64,000 bases of DNA from Cynocephalus volans (GCF_027409185.1 NC_084463.1:52880907-52944906), one strand, 5' to 3'. Shown: positions 23,371-38,075, numbered from the stretch's first letter. Made by a program: numbers and translations. Notes: generated by a model not told the origin, from the letters alone.

Positions 23371-26300
23371 TCTCTCTGCTCCAACATATGAGTGAGGACA
23401 TGTGCTTGCTTTATTTCATTTAACACAATTTTCTCTAAATTCATCCAAGTTGCTGCAAATGGCAAAATTTCATTCTTTTTTATGGCAGAGGAGTATTTCT
23501 CTGAGTATTTATGCCACATTTTCTTATCTAGTCATCTGTCAGTGGACATTTAGATTGATTCCAACTCTTGGCTATTGTAAATAGAGCTGCAATGAACATG
23601 GGAGTGCAGGTGTCCCTTCAACACAATGATTTCCATTCCTTTGGGTACATACCCAGCAATGGGATTGCTGGGTCATATGGCAGTTCTAGCTGTAGTTTTT
23701 TAGGACCCTCCATACTGTTTTCCATAATGGCTGCACTAATTTAAAGTCCCACCGACAGGGTAGGAGGGATCTCCTTTCTCCACATCCTCCCCAGCATTTG
23801 TTATTCTCCGTCTTTTGATAATAGCCAGTCTAACTAGGGTGATGTGACATCTAAGTGAGGTTTTGATTTGCCTTTCCCTGATGTTGAGTGATGTTGAACA
23901 TTTTTTCGTGTGTCTTTTGATCATTTGTGTATCTTCATATGAGAAATGTCTATCAGCTCCTTTGCCCATTTTTAATTGAGTTACGTGTATTCTTTCTGTT
24001 GAACGTTTGAATTCTTTGTGTATCCTGGATATTAATCCCTTGTCGAATGCATAGTATGTAAACATTTTCTCCCATTCTGTGAGTTGTCTGTTCTCTGTGT
24101 TGTTTCTTTTGCTATGCAGAAGCTTTGTAGTTTGATATAATCTCATTTGTTTACTTTTCCTTTTGTTGCCTGTGCTTTTGGGATCTTGGTCATAGAGTCT
24201 TTGCTCAGTCCTATGTCCTGAAGTGTTTCACCTGTTTCCTTTTAGGAGTTTTACAGTTTTCAGTGTTATGTTTAAGCCTTTAATTCATTTTGAGTTGATT
24301 TTGGTATATGGTGAGAGGTACAGGTCTAGTTACACTTTTCTACATGTGGATTTCCAGTTTTCCCAGCACTATTTATTGAAGAGGCAATCATTTTCCCAGT
24401 GTCTGTTCTTGGTGCCTTTGTCAAAGATCAGTTGGCTGTAAGCGTGTGGGTTGATTTCTCGGTTCTCTATTCTGTTTCATAGTTCTGAGTGTCTGTTTTT
24501 ATGCCAGTACAGTGCTGCTGTGGTTACTGTAGCTTTGTAGTATAGTTTGAAGTCAGGTAGTGTTATGCCTCTGGATATTTGGGCTGTTTTTTGTTCAGGA
24601 TTTCTTCAACTATTTCGGGGTTTTTGGTGTTCCATATGAGTATTGGGTTTTTTTGGTGTTCCATATGAGTATTGGTTTTTCTGTTTATGTGAAGAATGTG
24701 ATTGGTGTTTTGATGGGGATTGCATTGAATCTGTAGATCACTTTCATACTATGGACATTTTCACAATGTTAATTCCTCCAATCAAAAAGCATGGAATATC
24801 TTTCCTTCATCTTTTTGTAGCTGCCTTAATTTTTTTCAGCAGTGATTAATAGTTCTAATTATAGAGATCTTTCGTCTCCTTGGTGAAGTTGATTCCTAGT
24901 TATTTCATTTTTTTGGAGTGTATTTTACATGGGCTTGCTTTTCTGATTTCTTTTTCTGCTAGTTGATTGTTGAAATATAAAAATGCAACTGATTTTTGCA
25001 TATTGATTTTATATCCTGCAAGTTTACGAAATCATTTCTCAGCTCTAAGAGTTTCTTGGTAGAATCTTTAGGGTTTTGTATATATAGGATCATGTCATCT
25101 GCAAAAAGAGACAATTTGATATCATCTTTTCTAATCCAGATGTCCTTTATTACTTTCTCTGCCAGACTGCTCTGGCTAGTACTTCCAATACTATGTTAAA
25201 TAGGAGTGGTGAGAGTGGGCATCTTTGTCTTGTTCCTGTCCTTAAAGTATAAGCTTTCATCCTATAAGATTTTCCCCATTCAGGGTGATATTGGCACTGA
25301 GTTGGTCGTATTGGCTTTTATTGTGTTCAAATACTTTCCCTTTTTACCTGATTTACTAAGAGTCTTTATCATGAAGGGAGGTTGAGTTGTGTCAAATGCT
25401 TTTTCTGTGTCTATTGAGTTTTGGTCCTTGATTTGGTTGATGTGATGTATTACATTTATTTTGTTGTTGTTGTATTTTTTTATTGCTTGTGTATCAGGGT
25501 GATACTGGCTTCACAGTTTGGGAGAATGACTTTTGTTTCAATATTTTGGAATCATTTGAAGAGAATTGGTATTAATTCCCCTCTAAACTTTTGGTAGAAT
25601 TCAGCTGTAAAGGCATCCAGTCCTGGGCTTTTCTTTGTTGGCAGACTGCTGGTTACTGCTTCAATCTCCTTGCTTGTTATTGGTCTGTTCAGGTTTTCTA
25701 TGTCTTCATGGTTCAGTCTTGGTAATTTGTATGTGTTGAGAAATGTATCCATTTCCTTCAGGTTTTTAAATTTGTTGGCATATAGTTGTTTGTTATAGTC
25801 TATAGTCTCTAACGATTCTTTGCATCTGTGGTATCAGTTGTAATGTCTCCTCTTTCAGTTCTGATTTTTGTTATTGGGACTTCTACTTTTTTTATTTACC
25901 CTTGTGAATGGTTTATCTATTTTGTTTATCTTCTGAAAATAAGAACTTTTTCTTTCTTTGATCTTTTGCATCTTTTTGGGGTTTCTATTTCATTTAGTTA
26001 TGATATGACCTTAATTATTTCTTTCCATCTAATAATTTTGGGGTGAGATTGTTCTTGGTTTTCTAGTTTGTTGAAGTTTAGGGTTAGGTTGTTTATTTGA
26101 AATCTTTCTATTCTTTTGATGTAAGTGTTTATTGCAATAAACTTCCCCCTTAGTATTGCTTTTTCTGTGTGTCTCAAGTTTTGGTATGATGTGTCTTTAT
26201 TTTCTATAGTGTCAATGAATTTTTTGATTTTTTGTTTAATATCTTATTGGACCCATGGGTCATTCAGGGGCATGCTATTTAATTTCTGTGTTTTTGTATA

Positions 26301-26631
26301 GTTTTGAGACTTTCATTTGTTATTGATTTCCAGTTTTAATCCATTGTGGTCTGAATAGATACTTGGAACGATTTCAATTTTTAAAAATTTGTTGAGACTT
26401 GATTTGTGACCTCACATGTGGTCTATCCTGGAGAATGTCCCATGTGCAGGTGAGAATAATGTATATTCTGTAGTCATTGGATGAAGTGTTTTGTATGTAC
26501 CTGCCAAGTTCAGTTGGTCTAAAGTGCAGTTTAATTCTTGTGTCTCTCTGTTGATTTGTTGCCTAAATGACCTGTCTAATGCTGGGAGACGTGTGTTCAG
26601 ATCCCTAACAATTATTGTGTTGGGGTCTATC
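23319..26631 (-). pseudogene. L1 C ORF2 remnant, interrupted by the YES1 retrocopy
   Basis: Fragments of L1 ORF2 appear in several minus frames: C-terminal block at 23319-23519, middle blocks at 23736-24146, RT/fingers block at 25552-25752 (residues [20 protein letters not shown]), endonuclease part at 26412-26640. Its N-terminal endonuclease start lies beyond the retrocopy at about 31125-31540. Stops and frameshifts are numerous. The insertion hit the endonuclease coding region. Confidence 0.88.
23339..23378. repeat. (CT)n microsatellite
   Basis: Nearly pure CT dinucleotide run with one G interruption, inside the 3' end of L1 C. Confidence 0.95.
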
Positions 26632-28281
26632 TCTTTATGTCTTTTTTTTTTTTTTTGCATTCAATGAGAATTTTTATTTCAATTATCCACAAAACAATAT
26701 TATAATGCTTTATAAAAATATTAAGTTTTAGGCTACCATTATTAAAAAATGTTTGTGCCAGGAGGCTGTTTTGCCAACTTCCTTTTTGGGTAAGGGTTAA
26801 GTTCCATATTAAGACACTGAAGATGAAAAGCTGTTGAAAAAAAATCTTCAAATGTACAAAGTTGTTTTGTTTTTTTTTTTCTGGCAATTTTAAAATACAG
26901 ACAATTTTAAATGAATACACAATGAGTTAGTGTTTTATCCTTACTGTACAATGGTTATTATAAGGAACTACTTCATTCACTTAAAACCTAATGAATACCA
27001 TCTATTTTTCCGTGCTTAATGTTCTGATCAGAATTAGTATATAAACATACTTTTGTTACCCTTTTTAAAATGCTCACAAAAATTACAATATCATAGTTCA
27101 CATAAAGCCCTTTTAAAATCTCATGTCACAGGTTGTAGACATTAAGGGTAAATAATAACAGCACTCTTCTTAGGAAAGACCCTCGTGGTAGAGAGGGATT
27201 CAATACTAAGCAGGTTACGTAAACAGAAGAAACAACCACGTTTTTTAGTACCAGAACTGTTGCCAACTTGGGTGAAGTTCATTCATCACATTTTAAAATG
27301 GTTTGAATTTGAACATATATCATGGCACAGAATTTTAAATTTAATGATTAAATCAGGTAATAATCGTTAAAAATTATATCTTAAACATATGGGAACCTAA
27401 TATAATGCTTGACTTAAAGTGTGACTATAAAATAGAGTATTTTAAAACATAAATACCAGATGTTTATTTTATTTATCAGAGTCAGTTTTTTCTTTGCTAG
27501 ACACATAAACCAGTAATGCTGCTATTCAAATTCATATTTTGGAATTTCTTTCTGAGTTAGTCATAAAAATCTGTCTTTTTTTGTGTGTTTCACTTCCGCA
27601 TTTCAAATGGGCAAAAACTGTTCCCCTTTTTACTACTACTGTTATTATTCAGAATGTTTTCCCACCTCAAATTAACTATATTCTAAAAGAGAAAAAATAA
27701 TGACCATTAAGTATATTTCAAAAGTGAATGTAGATCCAAACATGGATTTGAAAACTGGAATTCTAAAAATATTTTTCATAAAAGCTATATCACTGGAATT
27801 AGTGTGAAGCCTTAACTTCACTATTTTGAGGATGTAACACTCATTTAGTGTGTATGCTAGTTTTACAGTCATACCTCGTATCTCTTGATGTCTCAGAAAA
27901 CAGCTAAGTGAGGAGCTTTGAGTGCCAGCAAAGCCATTTTGTCACTCCATGACATCTACATTAAACATTACATTCCATCCCTCTACCTGTAAAACTTTCA
28001 CATTCTTTTCTCATGTTTCTTTTAAATACATTTTCTTCTCTTAGTCTATATTCCATACAAGCAAAAGTGCATTCAAGTCCCTGATTCAGTGACATTTTCT
28101 ATTTGTGGCATGCATCACCGTAAGAACATATTAGCAACATCTCACAGTACCAAGTCCTATTTTTTAAAAAAGGACTGTTTAAATGAGTGGTCTTACATTT
28201 CATGCTATCTAAAAATTAAAACACTTCCCCTCGGATTGGATGGTACAATTTCCATTATATATTGCCTTTAAAAAAAATTAA

Positions 28282-28438
28282 GGGCCAGCCCCGTGGCTCA
28301 CTCAGGAGATTGCGGCGCTGGGAGCACCGAGGACACGGGTTCGGATCCTATATAGGGATGGCTGGTTCGCGTGCTGGCTGAGCATGGTGCAGACCACACC
28401 TGGCCGAGGATGTGATCCCCTTACCAGTCAAAAAAAGA
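28282..28438 (+). mobile_element. Dimeric tRNA-Ile SINE in the YES1 3'UTR
   Basis: This is the most complete dimer in the window: head gggccagccccgtggctcac, inner ggttcggatcctatatagg, second unit ggctggttcgcgtgctggct, then gatccccttaccagtc and an A-rich tail. Target duplication aaaaaaaattaa lies at 28270-28281 and 28439-28450. Two tRNA-Ile-like halves explain its length. Whether it was in the parent mRNA or came later is open; the target duplication only shows that it inserted into this sequence. Confidence 0.9.
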
Positions 28439-29203
28439 AAAAAAAATTAATGCACCTTATGAATGATCAACTCAGTTTCTAGTTACCTTCATTACTCTAA
28501 ACTGAACTATTCAGAAAATGACTGAAGTGAAAAATTTCTTATTCTATTTTCCAGTTCCACGAATGAGTATCAACATAGTTCAATCTACTTTCAAATTCTA
28601 CTACTGTGGTCTAACATTTAATCAAGTTTTAGATGACGTTTATATTCCTTTTTTGGTTCTGAAAAACCTGACCCTTTTCCATGCAAAAGGAGGCATATAT
28701 TAAGACTGCATATTGGCTGATTAACTTAGAAAAAAACTTTTGAGAATAATAAATGCAAAAAATATTTAAAAACTGGAATGAAATTATTTGGTCCCCTTAA
28801 GATCCTTAATTTTAGATTTCATTATGGTATAACTTTTAATCTCCCAAGTTTTGTCTATAACAATAAATAATTTTCTCTTAACTATTCTCAGCTGGGGGAA
28901 GAAAAGCAAGGGAATGATTTATAAACAATAGCCTTGTTACTCTTCATTACCATGCTATCATCAGAATCTTAGCTCTACTTTCTTTGGAGCATGAAATAAG
29001 TTGGAAAATCATCATTGGTACTTTACAGTTTAACACTTGGAAAAAAAAAAGTGGTTTTGTGCAACTATATCTGGAATTCCAGTTTACCATTAAATACACG
29101 CGGAGTGAAGATGTTCTTCTTTTGATTCCTGTATGTAAGTGAGGAACTCTACAAAGTTCTTTACATTTTGGCAGATTTGCGCATATAAAACAGGCTACTT
29201 GGA

Positions 29204-30829
<1,626 letters not shown>

Positions 30830-30842
30830 TATCAAATCTCAG

Positions 30843-30925
30843 AGCTGGACAGCGAGCTCACTTGGTTAGAGTGTGGTGCTGATAATGCCAAGGTCATGGG
30901 TTCAGATCCCTTTACCGGCCAGCTG
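30843..30925 (+). mobile_element. tRNA-Ile SINE, antisense and apparently exonised in YES1 5'UTR
   Basis: The plus strand reads gagctggacagcgagctcac, ttggttagag, ggtgctgataatgccaaggt, gggttcagatcc and ttaccggccagctgcc, the full tRNA-Ile-like unit with A and B boxes. No A-tail follows it: GC-rich sequence starts directly after ccagctgcc, and no target duplication flanks it. On the transcript strand its tail would be a T-tract before GGCAG, a good 3' splice site. The simplest reading is that this antisense SINE was an exon between the GC-rich first exon and the ATG exon of the parent mRNA. Confidence 0.75.
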
Positions 30926-31168
30926 CCCTCCGGCTGCGCTCGCATGAGTTGCTGCTGCCGCAGCACAGGGTGGCGGGGAGGGGGTGGAGGCGAGGCCCGC
31001 GGGGCCCTCTACCTCCTCCACCTCCTCGTCCCGGGGCACTGGGTGGCAGCGACCATGGCAGAGCCGGCCCGGGCCGCCTTACTTCAGGAGGCGGGAACTC
31101 CTGGGCTCCTCTTTCTTTATGTCTAATAGTGTTTGCTTTAAATGTCTGGTTGCTCCAGTGTTGGGTGC

Positions 31169-31203
31169 ATGTGTGTGTGTGTGTCTGTGTGTGTGTGTGT
31201 GTA
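31169..31203. repeat. (GT)n microsatellite
   Basis: GT dinucleotide run with one C interruption, in L1 C ORF2 remnant next to the YES1 retrocopy. Confidence 0.95.
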
Positions 31204-33559
31204 TGATTGTTATGCCTTCTTGCTGAATAGATCCCTTTATCATTGTATAATGGCCTTCTTTGTCTCTTTTTACAGTTTTTGTTTTAAGGCCTATTTTATC
31301 TGATATAAGAAGAGCTACTCCTGCTCTTTTTTGGCATCCATTTGCATGGTATACCTTTTTTCCATCCCTTCACTATTAGTCTATGTGCATCTTTATTGGT
31401 GAGATAAGTCTCTTGAAGACAGCATATAGTTGATTCTAGCCTTTTTATCCAATCAATCAGTCTGTGTCTTTTGAATGGGGAATTTAATCCATTTATATTT
31501 AGGGTGTTATTGAGAGGAACTGTCTTACTCCTGTCACTTAATTGCCTTACTTATTCTTGATTTAAATATCTTTTGTTCCTTTCTTACCCTTTTATTGTTT
31601 GGCTTCAGTTTTGATTGTTTTTTTTTTTTTTTTGACATAGTATGGTATAGTTTCTTTCTTTCTCATTTGCATATCTGCTCGACCAGTGGGGTTTGTTCTT
31701 TCCAGTGTATTCATTTATGTTCCAGGTGCAGGGCTACCTTAAGGATTTCTTGTGGACTGTTTCATGTGATGGTGAACTCCCACAGAATTTGTTTGTCTGG
31801 GAAATACACTATTTCCCTTTCATTTCTGAAGAATAGCATTTCTGAGTAAAATATTCTTGATTGGCAGTGGGGTTTTTTTGTTTGTTTGTTTATTTGCTTG
31901 TTTTTAATACTTTGCATATTTTATCCCAATCTTTTCTGGACTGTGGAGTTTCAGTTGAGAAGTCTGTCTTTAGTCTGATGGGGATTCCCTTACAGGTGAC
32001 TTGATATATTTCTCTTTCTGTTTAGGATTTTGTTTTTCTTTGACCATTGACAGTTTGACTACAATGTGTCTCAGGGAGGAAAATTTTGGGTTGAATCTGG
32101 GGACCTTTGAGCCTCTTGGTTCTGGAGTCTATATCTCTACCAATACCTGGGGAGTTTTTTGCTATTATTTCATTGAATATATTTTCAATGACTTTTCCTT
32201 TCTCTTCATCCTCCAGAACACCCATGATATGAATGTTTGTATGCTTAAGGTGGTCTGTTAGCTCTCTTAGATTATCTTCATTTTCTTAAATTCCTTTTTT
32301 GCCTGCTTTGATTATTTTTAAAAACTGTCCTCAAGATCAGAAATTCTTTCTTTTTCCTCTAGCCTGCTGCTTACACTCTCAATTGTAGTTTTTATTTCAT
32401 TGAATGAGTCTTTCAGTTCGATGAGATCTACTACATTCTTTGTTATGGAATTTATCTCTTTGTAAATTTCATCCTTCAAGTCCTGGATTGCTTTTGCTTG
32501 TTTCATCAAATTATCCAACTGGGAGTTTCTGTATCTCACTGAGTTTGTTTAAGATTGTTACTTGAAATTCCTTTTCAGACATTTTGATGGTTTCCTGCTC
32601 TTTGGGTTCTGGTACTTGAGAATTATTGTATTCCTTTGGTGGCATCATATTTTCTTGTTTTTTTTTTTCCATATTTCTAGTCTCCAGTTGAACAGTTGCT
32701 CTTTCTATTACTCAGAAGTGGTCTTTGAGGAGAGAGATTCCCTCCTGTAGATGTGTTTTATATTGGATGTTGAGTAGGGTGTATTAGTGTTGCTTCTGGT
32801 TTGACTTAGTAGTGTATTCTCCATGTGGGTACTTCTGTTGTGTTCAGTGTTGGAGTTGTGTGAAAATGCTTCTATTGTGTAGTCACTGAGGCACTTAGTG
32901 ATTTCTTGTTGAAGTTAGTTGGGATGTCAAGTATGTAGTCTAGCTCTTGAGATCTTGGGTGAAGTGCCTGTATTCCTTGTCACCCATTGGCTGGGGTGAG
33001 TGATCCTAGGTGGACTTGTTGGCTCCCAAGCTAGTGTCCTGTGACCCTGATGGGTGCACTGGGGTATACTGGATCTCCTTAGCTTGAAAGAGTGACCCTG
33101 GGCAAGGTTTCTCTTTCCTTGTTCCTATAGGCCAAGGCTCCTCCTGGGTTCTTGCTCCCCTTGGTTGGGGGCTTGGTTGGTAGTGGCTGGGTATTTTGTT
33201 TTTTACACTATTTGGCTGTCCTGGGCTTCTGTATTCTCCAGGGTTTTGTATGCATGTCTCTCCTTGGGTGAGTCAGTCATGCTCACTGACCATGCGGTTA
33301 AATTCCCCCTGTGAATTGTGTTACTGGGGTGTGGGTTTATGCTGGCTTACCTCTTTCTAGTGTCTCCATTTGTGACTCGTCTTGTGTCAGTGTGTGATGA
33401 CAATATTGGGTCCTGCCCTTGGCCATTCTGAGTGGTGCAGCTGTGGTGATAGTGGTGTGTGTGACTGTCGGCAGTGACAGTGGCAGAAGGAGTGGTGCAG
33501 GTGACATCATCTGGGGTCTCATACCCAGCTAGGCTGGTTACTTCTTTAGTGTTGGCAGG

Positions 33560-34250
33560 GAGTCATGCCTTCTGTCAGTCTGGCTGAGGTAGTGGCCTGG
33601 ATGGGGGTTCTGCAACCAGTTGATCTTGCTGGTGCAATGACTATGGTAGCAGCAGCCACACAACATGTGACTGTGATGGTGATCCCACGGACAGCAGGGC
33701 CAGCTGTAAGGGTCCTGTATGCAGTTGGTCTGTCTGTTAATGTGGCATCGATGCCCCTGACAATGGCTGTCACACTGGAGTCTGGTGTGGCATGGGTCCT
33801 GCACACAGCCAGGCTGGCTTGTGAGGTGGCCTGGGCAGTGATACTGGATACAGCTGGTCTGGCTGGTGCAGCAGTGTGGAAGGTCCCTGGCAATGGCCAA
33901 TGTACTGTAAGTGGTGGCATGGGGTCCCACTCTCACATGGGGTGGATACTGCTTCAGTGTCAGCAGAATGTCCCACACCCAACAGTCCTGCTGGTGCATT
34001 AATTATGGCAGCATAGCTGTACTGCAGGCAACCATGGCAAGTGGACCTATAACAAGCTGAGCTGGCTGTTGAGGCTGCTTGGGCAGAGATCCCACATGTG
34101 GTTGCTCTGGCTAGTGCAAAAGTGGCATAGACAGCCACTAGCAAAGGCTGCAGCACTGCAGGCAGCTGCAGCAGGGGTCCTGTGCACAACTGTGCTGGCT
34201 GGTGCAGCAGTGTAGGCAGGGATCCTGTGCATGGCAGGCCCGGTTAGAGC
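33560..34250 (-). repeat. L1 C 5'UTR imperfect tandem repeats
   Basis: The core ggtcctgtatgcagttggtc recurs in variants near 33605, 33710, 33796, 33838, 34176 and 34221, each followed by ctggctggtgcagcagt-like sequence. Spacing is irregular (about 43 to 105 bp, then a longer gap). The repeats leave several frames open on both strands by chance, which explains overlapping open frames here. It is comparable in position to the monomers of L1 A, B and D. Confidence 0.6.
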
Positions 34251-34345
34251 TGTAAAGCCAGTTTGGATCATTTCCAGCAATGGCAGTGGCTGGAGCCATG
34301 CTGCAGGTGACAGCAATGAGATGAGTTGAAACTCACAGTGGGAAG

Positions 34346-36399
34346 GCAGGTCATTCTGTTTTTAATAAACACCAGAAATCATTTCAATAGATCTTTAAGT
34401 TAGAGGCCTGTGATACAGGGTTCTGTGGAAGAGAGGCTATAGTTTCCAAAGTCTGAGGTAAAATGGCTCTGGAGGGATCAATGCTTGAGTTCCCCATATT
34501 TGTGCAATAGAATCAATGAGTGGCAATTGTAGAATCAGTCAAAGCACAGGAATTAAAACAGGGGAGAATATACATGTACAATAGGAAAAGGGAAAACCAG
34601 GGATTTTTGTTGGGCAGGAGTCCAGCCTCTCATACTCCCCACTCACTCCACCCCTAATGTCACCCTTTAAAAAATTCTACCATTTATTTTACACTTTAAC
34701 ACACATCACCCTGGATGATTCAAACAGGGCAATTCCCTGTCTGAGGAAGAATAGGATTAGTAGTGGGAGGTCTGAGGAATCCTTGTGTGAATCCCTTGGC
34801 TAGTTTGTGGCAGAAACTAGGGAAGGAAACAGAAAGTACACATCTGTCTCATAAATAAATATTTGATAGATGCATAGATGAATGGGTGGATGGAGCTTGG
34901 GAGCCTAAGCAATTAATTTTTAGAAAGTGAAGTGTAAATTAGAATAAGTTATGGAGTGCACCTACCCTGTGACCCTAGTATTTTAATCTAATATACAGTA
35001 TACTCTAGAGCAGTTTTCAAAAACTGAAAAATGTAATCCATTGAAGATGCACAATTTAGTTTAATTAGTGAGAGAAAAATATTTAATGGATTTGAAGAGA
35101 GTTACGATATTAATTTTTTGATTTTTAACAAATTTAAAGAAAAATGGAGACTTGTTATGTTTTAGAAAAGGATGTACAAAATGCATGTCGGTTTTATGAC
35201 CACAATACACTTAACCAAACTAAAGAAATGTAAGCTAATTTTTAATACCATTGACAGCCAACATTCAAGTTTCCCTATTCAACCCACAATGTGTCAGGTT
35301 GTCAAACCAGGATTAATAAAGAAGCAGAATTTTACAGCTGTCACCTGAGTAGACACCAATATTGACCACCAGGACTTGGTCTACAGGCAGCAGGACTCAC
35401 TGTCCAGGAAACAAACAAAACTTCCTCCTTTGGTTTTTTCCACAGAGGTCTGAGGAAAGTTAGTCTCTTCCTCCAATGATGTCACCAACAGAAGATCATG
35501 AAAAAAAGATTTTTTGTGTTTCTTCTGTTCATGTGCCACTCCATCCATTCTCGCCATCTTCTGCCAGGACATTTCAGACCCTGCAGGTCTCTGATGCTGT
35601 TCTGCAGGCTGGGAGGTTGGGTTCTATGTCTCTGAAGGTAAATGTGAGAATGAAGGGCAAGCACCTCAGAGCTCAGGGAGTCCTGGAGAGTGGGATGGGT
35701 GTCCCAAACTTGGTGGAGTAGAAACAATGGTGGATCTTGTTCAGGCCAGGCTGGATGTGCAAGTAAGAGCCATGGACATGGAACAGTCCTAGCATGGGAT
35801 CCACAGATCCAGTCCTGGGAAAGAAGTGATGGGGCTATGCTTTCACTGACTGCTTTATTAGAAGATAGTACAAGATATCTTCATTAGAAGAGACTATCTT
35901 TCTTAGAAGATAGTGCTGACAGGACAGCAGGTCTGTTTCTCTAGGTGTATAAAAACTGGCTCCTGAAGCACAACAAATGAATGAGGCAAAGGGTTTGCAG
36001 ACAGAATGGATATCAGAGGTCTGTTGTGTAAATTCACATGACAACCGACACTGAAGGATCTGGGCAATGTTGCTAGCCTCTATAACATTCAGTTACCCAT
36101 CTGTAAATTGAGTGTATTGACAATACTAGTGGAATTGCCCACTGTATCCCACAGAAATAATTGTGAAGTGTGTGCCGGCTGAATGTTACTCTGTGGCAGT
36201 TGCATTTGTGGAGTTTCTTGGTGACTCTTCAGGAAATAAAGTTTCTGGTCCCCTCCTGTACTGCGCAGCCTGCCTGGCATACATGGTTTGAATTGACAGA
36301 AGATTATACAAGACCTAGCTTCCTAGGACAGTGATTTCTAGGTGAGAGATTGGGGTACTTGATGATACTCTGTTTCTTTTGTTTTGGAGAAAAGGAGGG
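34346..36399. other. Unassigned intergenic sequence
   Basis: Includes overlapping short open frames at 35381-35887 on both strands without family features. A short repeated core, agaagatagt, lies near 35858-35920. No gene or repeat is assigned. Confidence 0.4.
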
Positions 36400-36827
36400 T
36401 GCTGTGGATTGAATGTCCTCCCCCTCAAACTCATTGATGCTCACATTTTGTCCCCCAAAGTTCCAGGGATTGGAAACTTGGCCCCCACTGTGACTGTTAA
36501 GAGAGTGGAAAATCCTGTTATGATAATTGAAAGGAGGGGCCTTGAAGAGGTGATTAAGTTGATGGTTTAATTGCGGACATAGGCTTGGTTCTGAGGGCTT
36601 CAAAAGAAGAGCCCTTGAGAGTCTTTCTATTTTTCTGCTCTGCCTTTTTCTGTCATGTGATACCCCTGGATTGCTGTAAAGTCACCACCAAAGAAGAACC
36701 TCATCAGATGTGTTCCCTGGACTTTGACTTCCCAGCCTCTTATACCATAAGGAATAAATATTTCATTTTCCTACAATGTACCCAGTTCCATGTATTTTGT
36801 TGTAAGCAACTAAAACAGACTAATTCA
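36400..36827 (+). mobile_element. MaLR solo LTR
   Basis: Starts tgctgtggattgaatgtcct and ends agcaactaaaacagactaat followed by tca, the MaLR start and end. Internal blocks ataattgaaaggaggggcct and tgaagaggtgatta match the group. Flanks gaggg (36395-36399) and gaggt (36828-36832) look like a worn 5-bp target duplication. AATAAATATT near 36752 is the LTR poly(A) signal. Confidence 0.82.
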
Positions 36828-37985
36828 GAGGTGTTATGAAGTTGAAGGAGGATGGCCCTGGGAAAAGATATCTCACATGAAAGAACACTCATATGGCCTG
36901 AACCCTCTCACTGCTACTTTAGACCAAGGGCAAAAGAGTTCCAAAAAGGGGAAGAAGTTAGCTTTCCATATACTAAGCAAGTATTGATCCTACTGCCTAC
37001 CATGAACACGAGTTGACTCCACTACATTTCTGAAAGGTATCAATGACTGGGTGCTATTAGAAGGTTTGAAGCAATTTTAAAAAGGAAGAGGTGAGTTAGG
37101 CTGAGAACGTTATGCAAAAGCCTAGGAAATGGTACTTATTGGACTTGTCTGGAAGGTGTAGATTGGGGTGCATGGATACCCTGTCAAACCTGAGAGCATC
37201 TCTCCACAGTGATCTCTAAATGCACTTTCATTTTTGTCTCCCCTCATTATTTCCAGATCCTGAGCTCTCTAAAGCTTAGTCTACCACTCCACTTGGCATC
37301 AAGAGATAGTCTTATGTTCCATCTATTCTGAGGTGTTTCTGCTTTTGATTAGTGCTACCCATTGTGCCACAATTAGCTGAAAACCAATGTTTGCTTCTTT
37401 TTGAAATAGTTTTTGTGACACTGAGTCAACTTAGAACACATATTGCTTTAAAATGCTTAATTTTATACACCCCTATCCCTTTTTAATTGGAACACTTTCT
37501 GGAAATTATGTGAACTTAAAGGGTCAATAACACAAGTGTTTTTCCCAAATGTCAGTAATCTGTCTATAAAATCATAAATTGTGCAGAAAAATAACAATAA
37601 TCCTATTTTACATTGTTTGAAATGGGAATATCAGACCTCATCACACTTCTCAAAACCAATAAAAGCTAAATAAAACACAGTATAGTGCATGTATATAATT
37701 AATAGAATTAAGTTGTGATGTAAGAAGCTTAAAACATAGTCTCCTGATCTCAAGGAAATTGCTTTTGTTTTATTTTTGTTGCTTCGACCACACCAACATT
37801 CTGTCATTGACTTTTATTGTGCTTTTCAGAACTTATACATGTTGTTGTAAAGTTCTGCTTTTTGTATTTGGCATGGAATTGAAGAGTGTCTCTCTCACCC
37901 TTTAACTGGTTAAAGACGTTGACTTGCAGGTGCTTAGATGTATCAGCCTTTGCTGTGTGAAAAGTCACAAAAAATTTGACCAGCC
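36828..37985. other. Unassigned intergenic sequence
   Basis: No coding region or clear repeat is recognised up to the AAAG microsatellite. Confidence 0.45.
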
Positions 37986-37988
37986 ACC

Positions 37989-37999
37989 AAAAAAAAAAA

Positions 38000-38075
<76 letters not shown>

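Larger units (their letters stand above)
23100..26642 (-). mobile_element. LINE-1 element C, 3' part
   Basis: Minus-strand L1 whose 3'UTR starts near 23100 and whose ORF2 runs up to the insertion point of the YES1 retrocopy. The other part continues at 31114. Within it are a (CT)n run at 23339-23378 and a small local duplication of ggtgttccatatgagtattg at about 24626-24676. The catalytic FADD block survives near 25088-25112 (DNLISSF region antisense), but the frame is heavily broken. Confidence 0.9.
31114..34345 (-). mobile_element. LINE-1 element C, 5' part
   Basis: Continuation of L1 C after the retrocopy: ORF2 start region to about 31540, ORF1 remains at about 31600-32640 (coiled-coil block 32318-32539, residues such as SSRLEEKERISDLEDSF), and 5'UTR 32640-34345. 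A (GT)n run lies at 31169-31203. The 5'UTR from about 33560 to 34250 is G/C-richer and made of imperfect repeats around the core tcctg..cacagctggtctggc and ggctggtgcagcagtg. Confidence 0.88.

Noticed and set aside
30843-30925. A tRNA-Ile gene
   Set aside because: A and B boxes are visible, but the acceptor stem does not pair properly (gagctggac... against ...ccggccagctgcc), and the same sequence occurs as SINEs elsewhere in the window.
33546-34316. Several overlapping open frames on both strands as genes
   Set aside because: They arise from the repetitive, GC-richer 5'UTR of L1 C; frames overlap in all phases and match no family.
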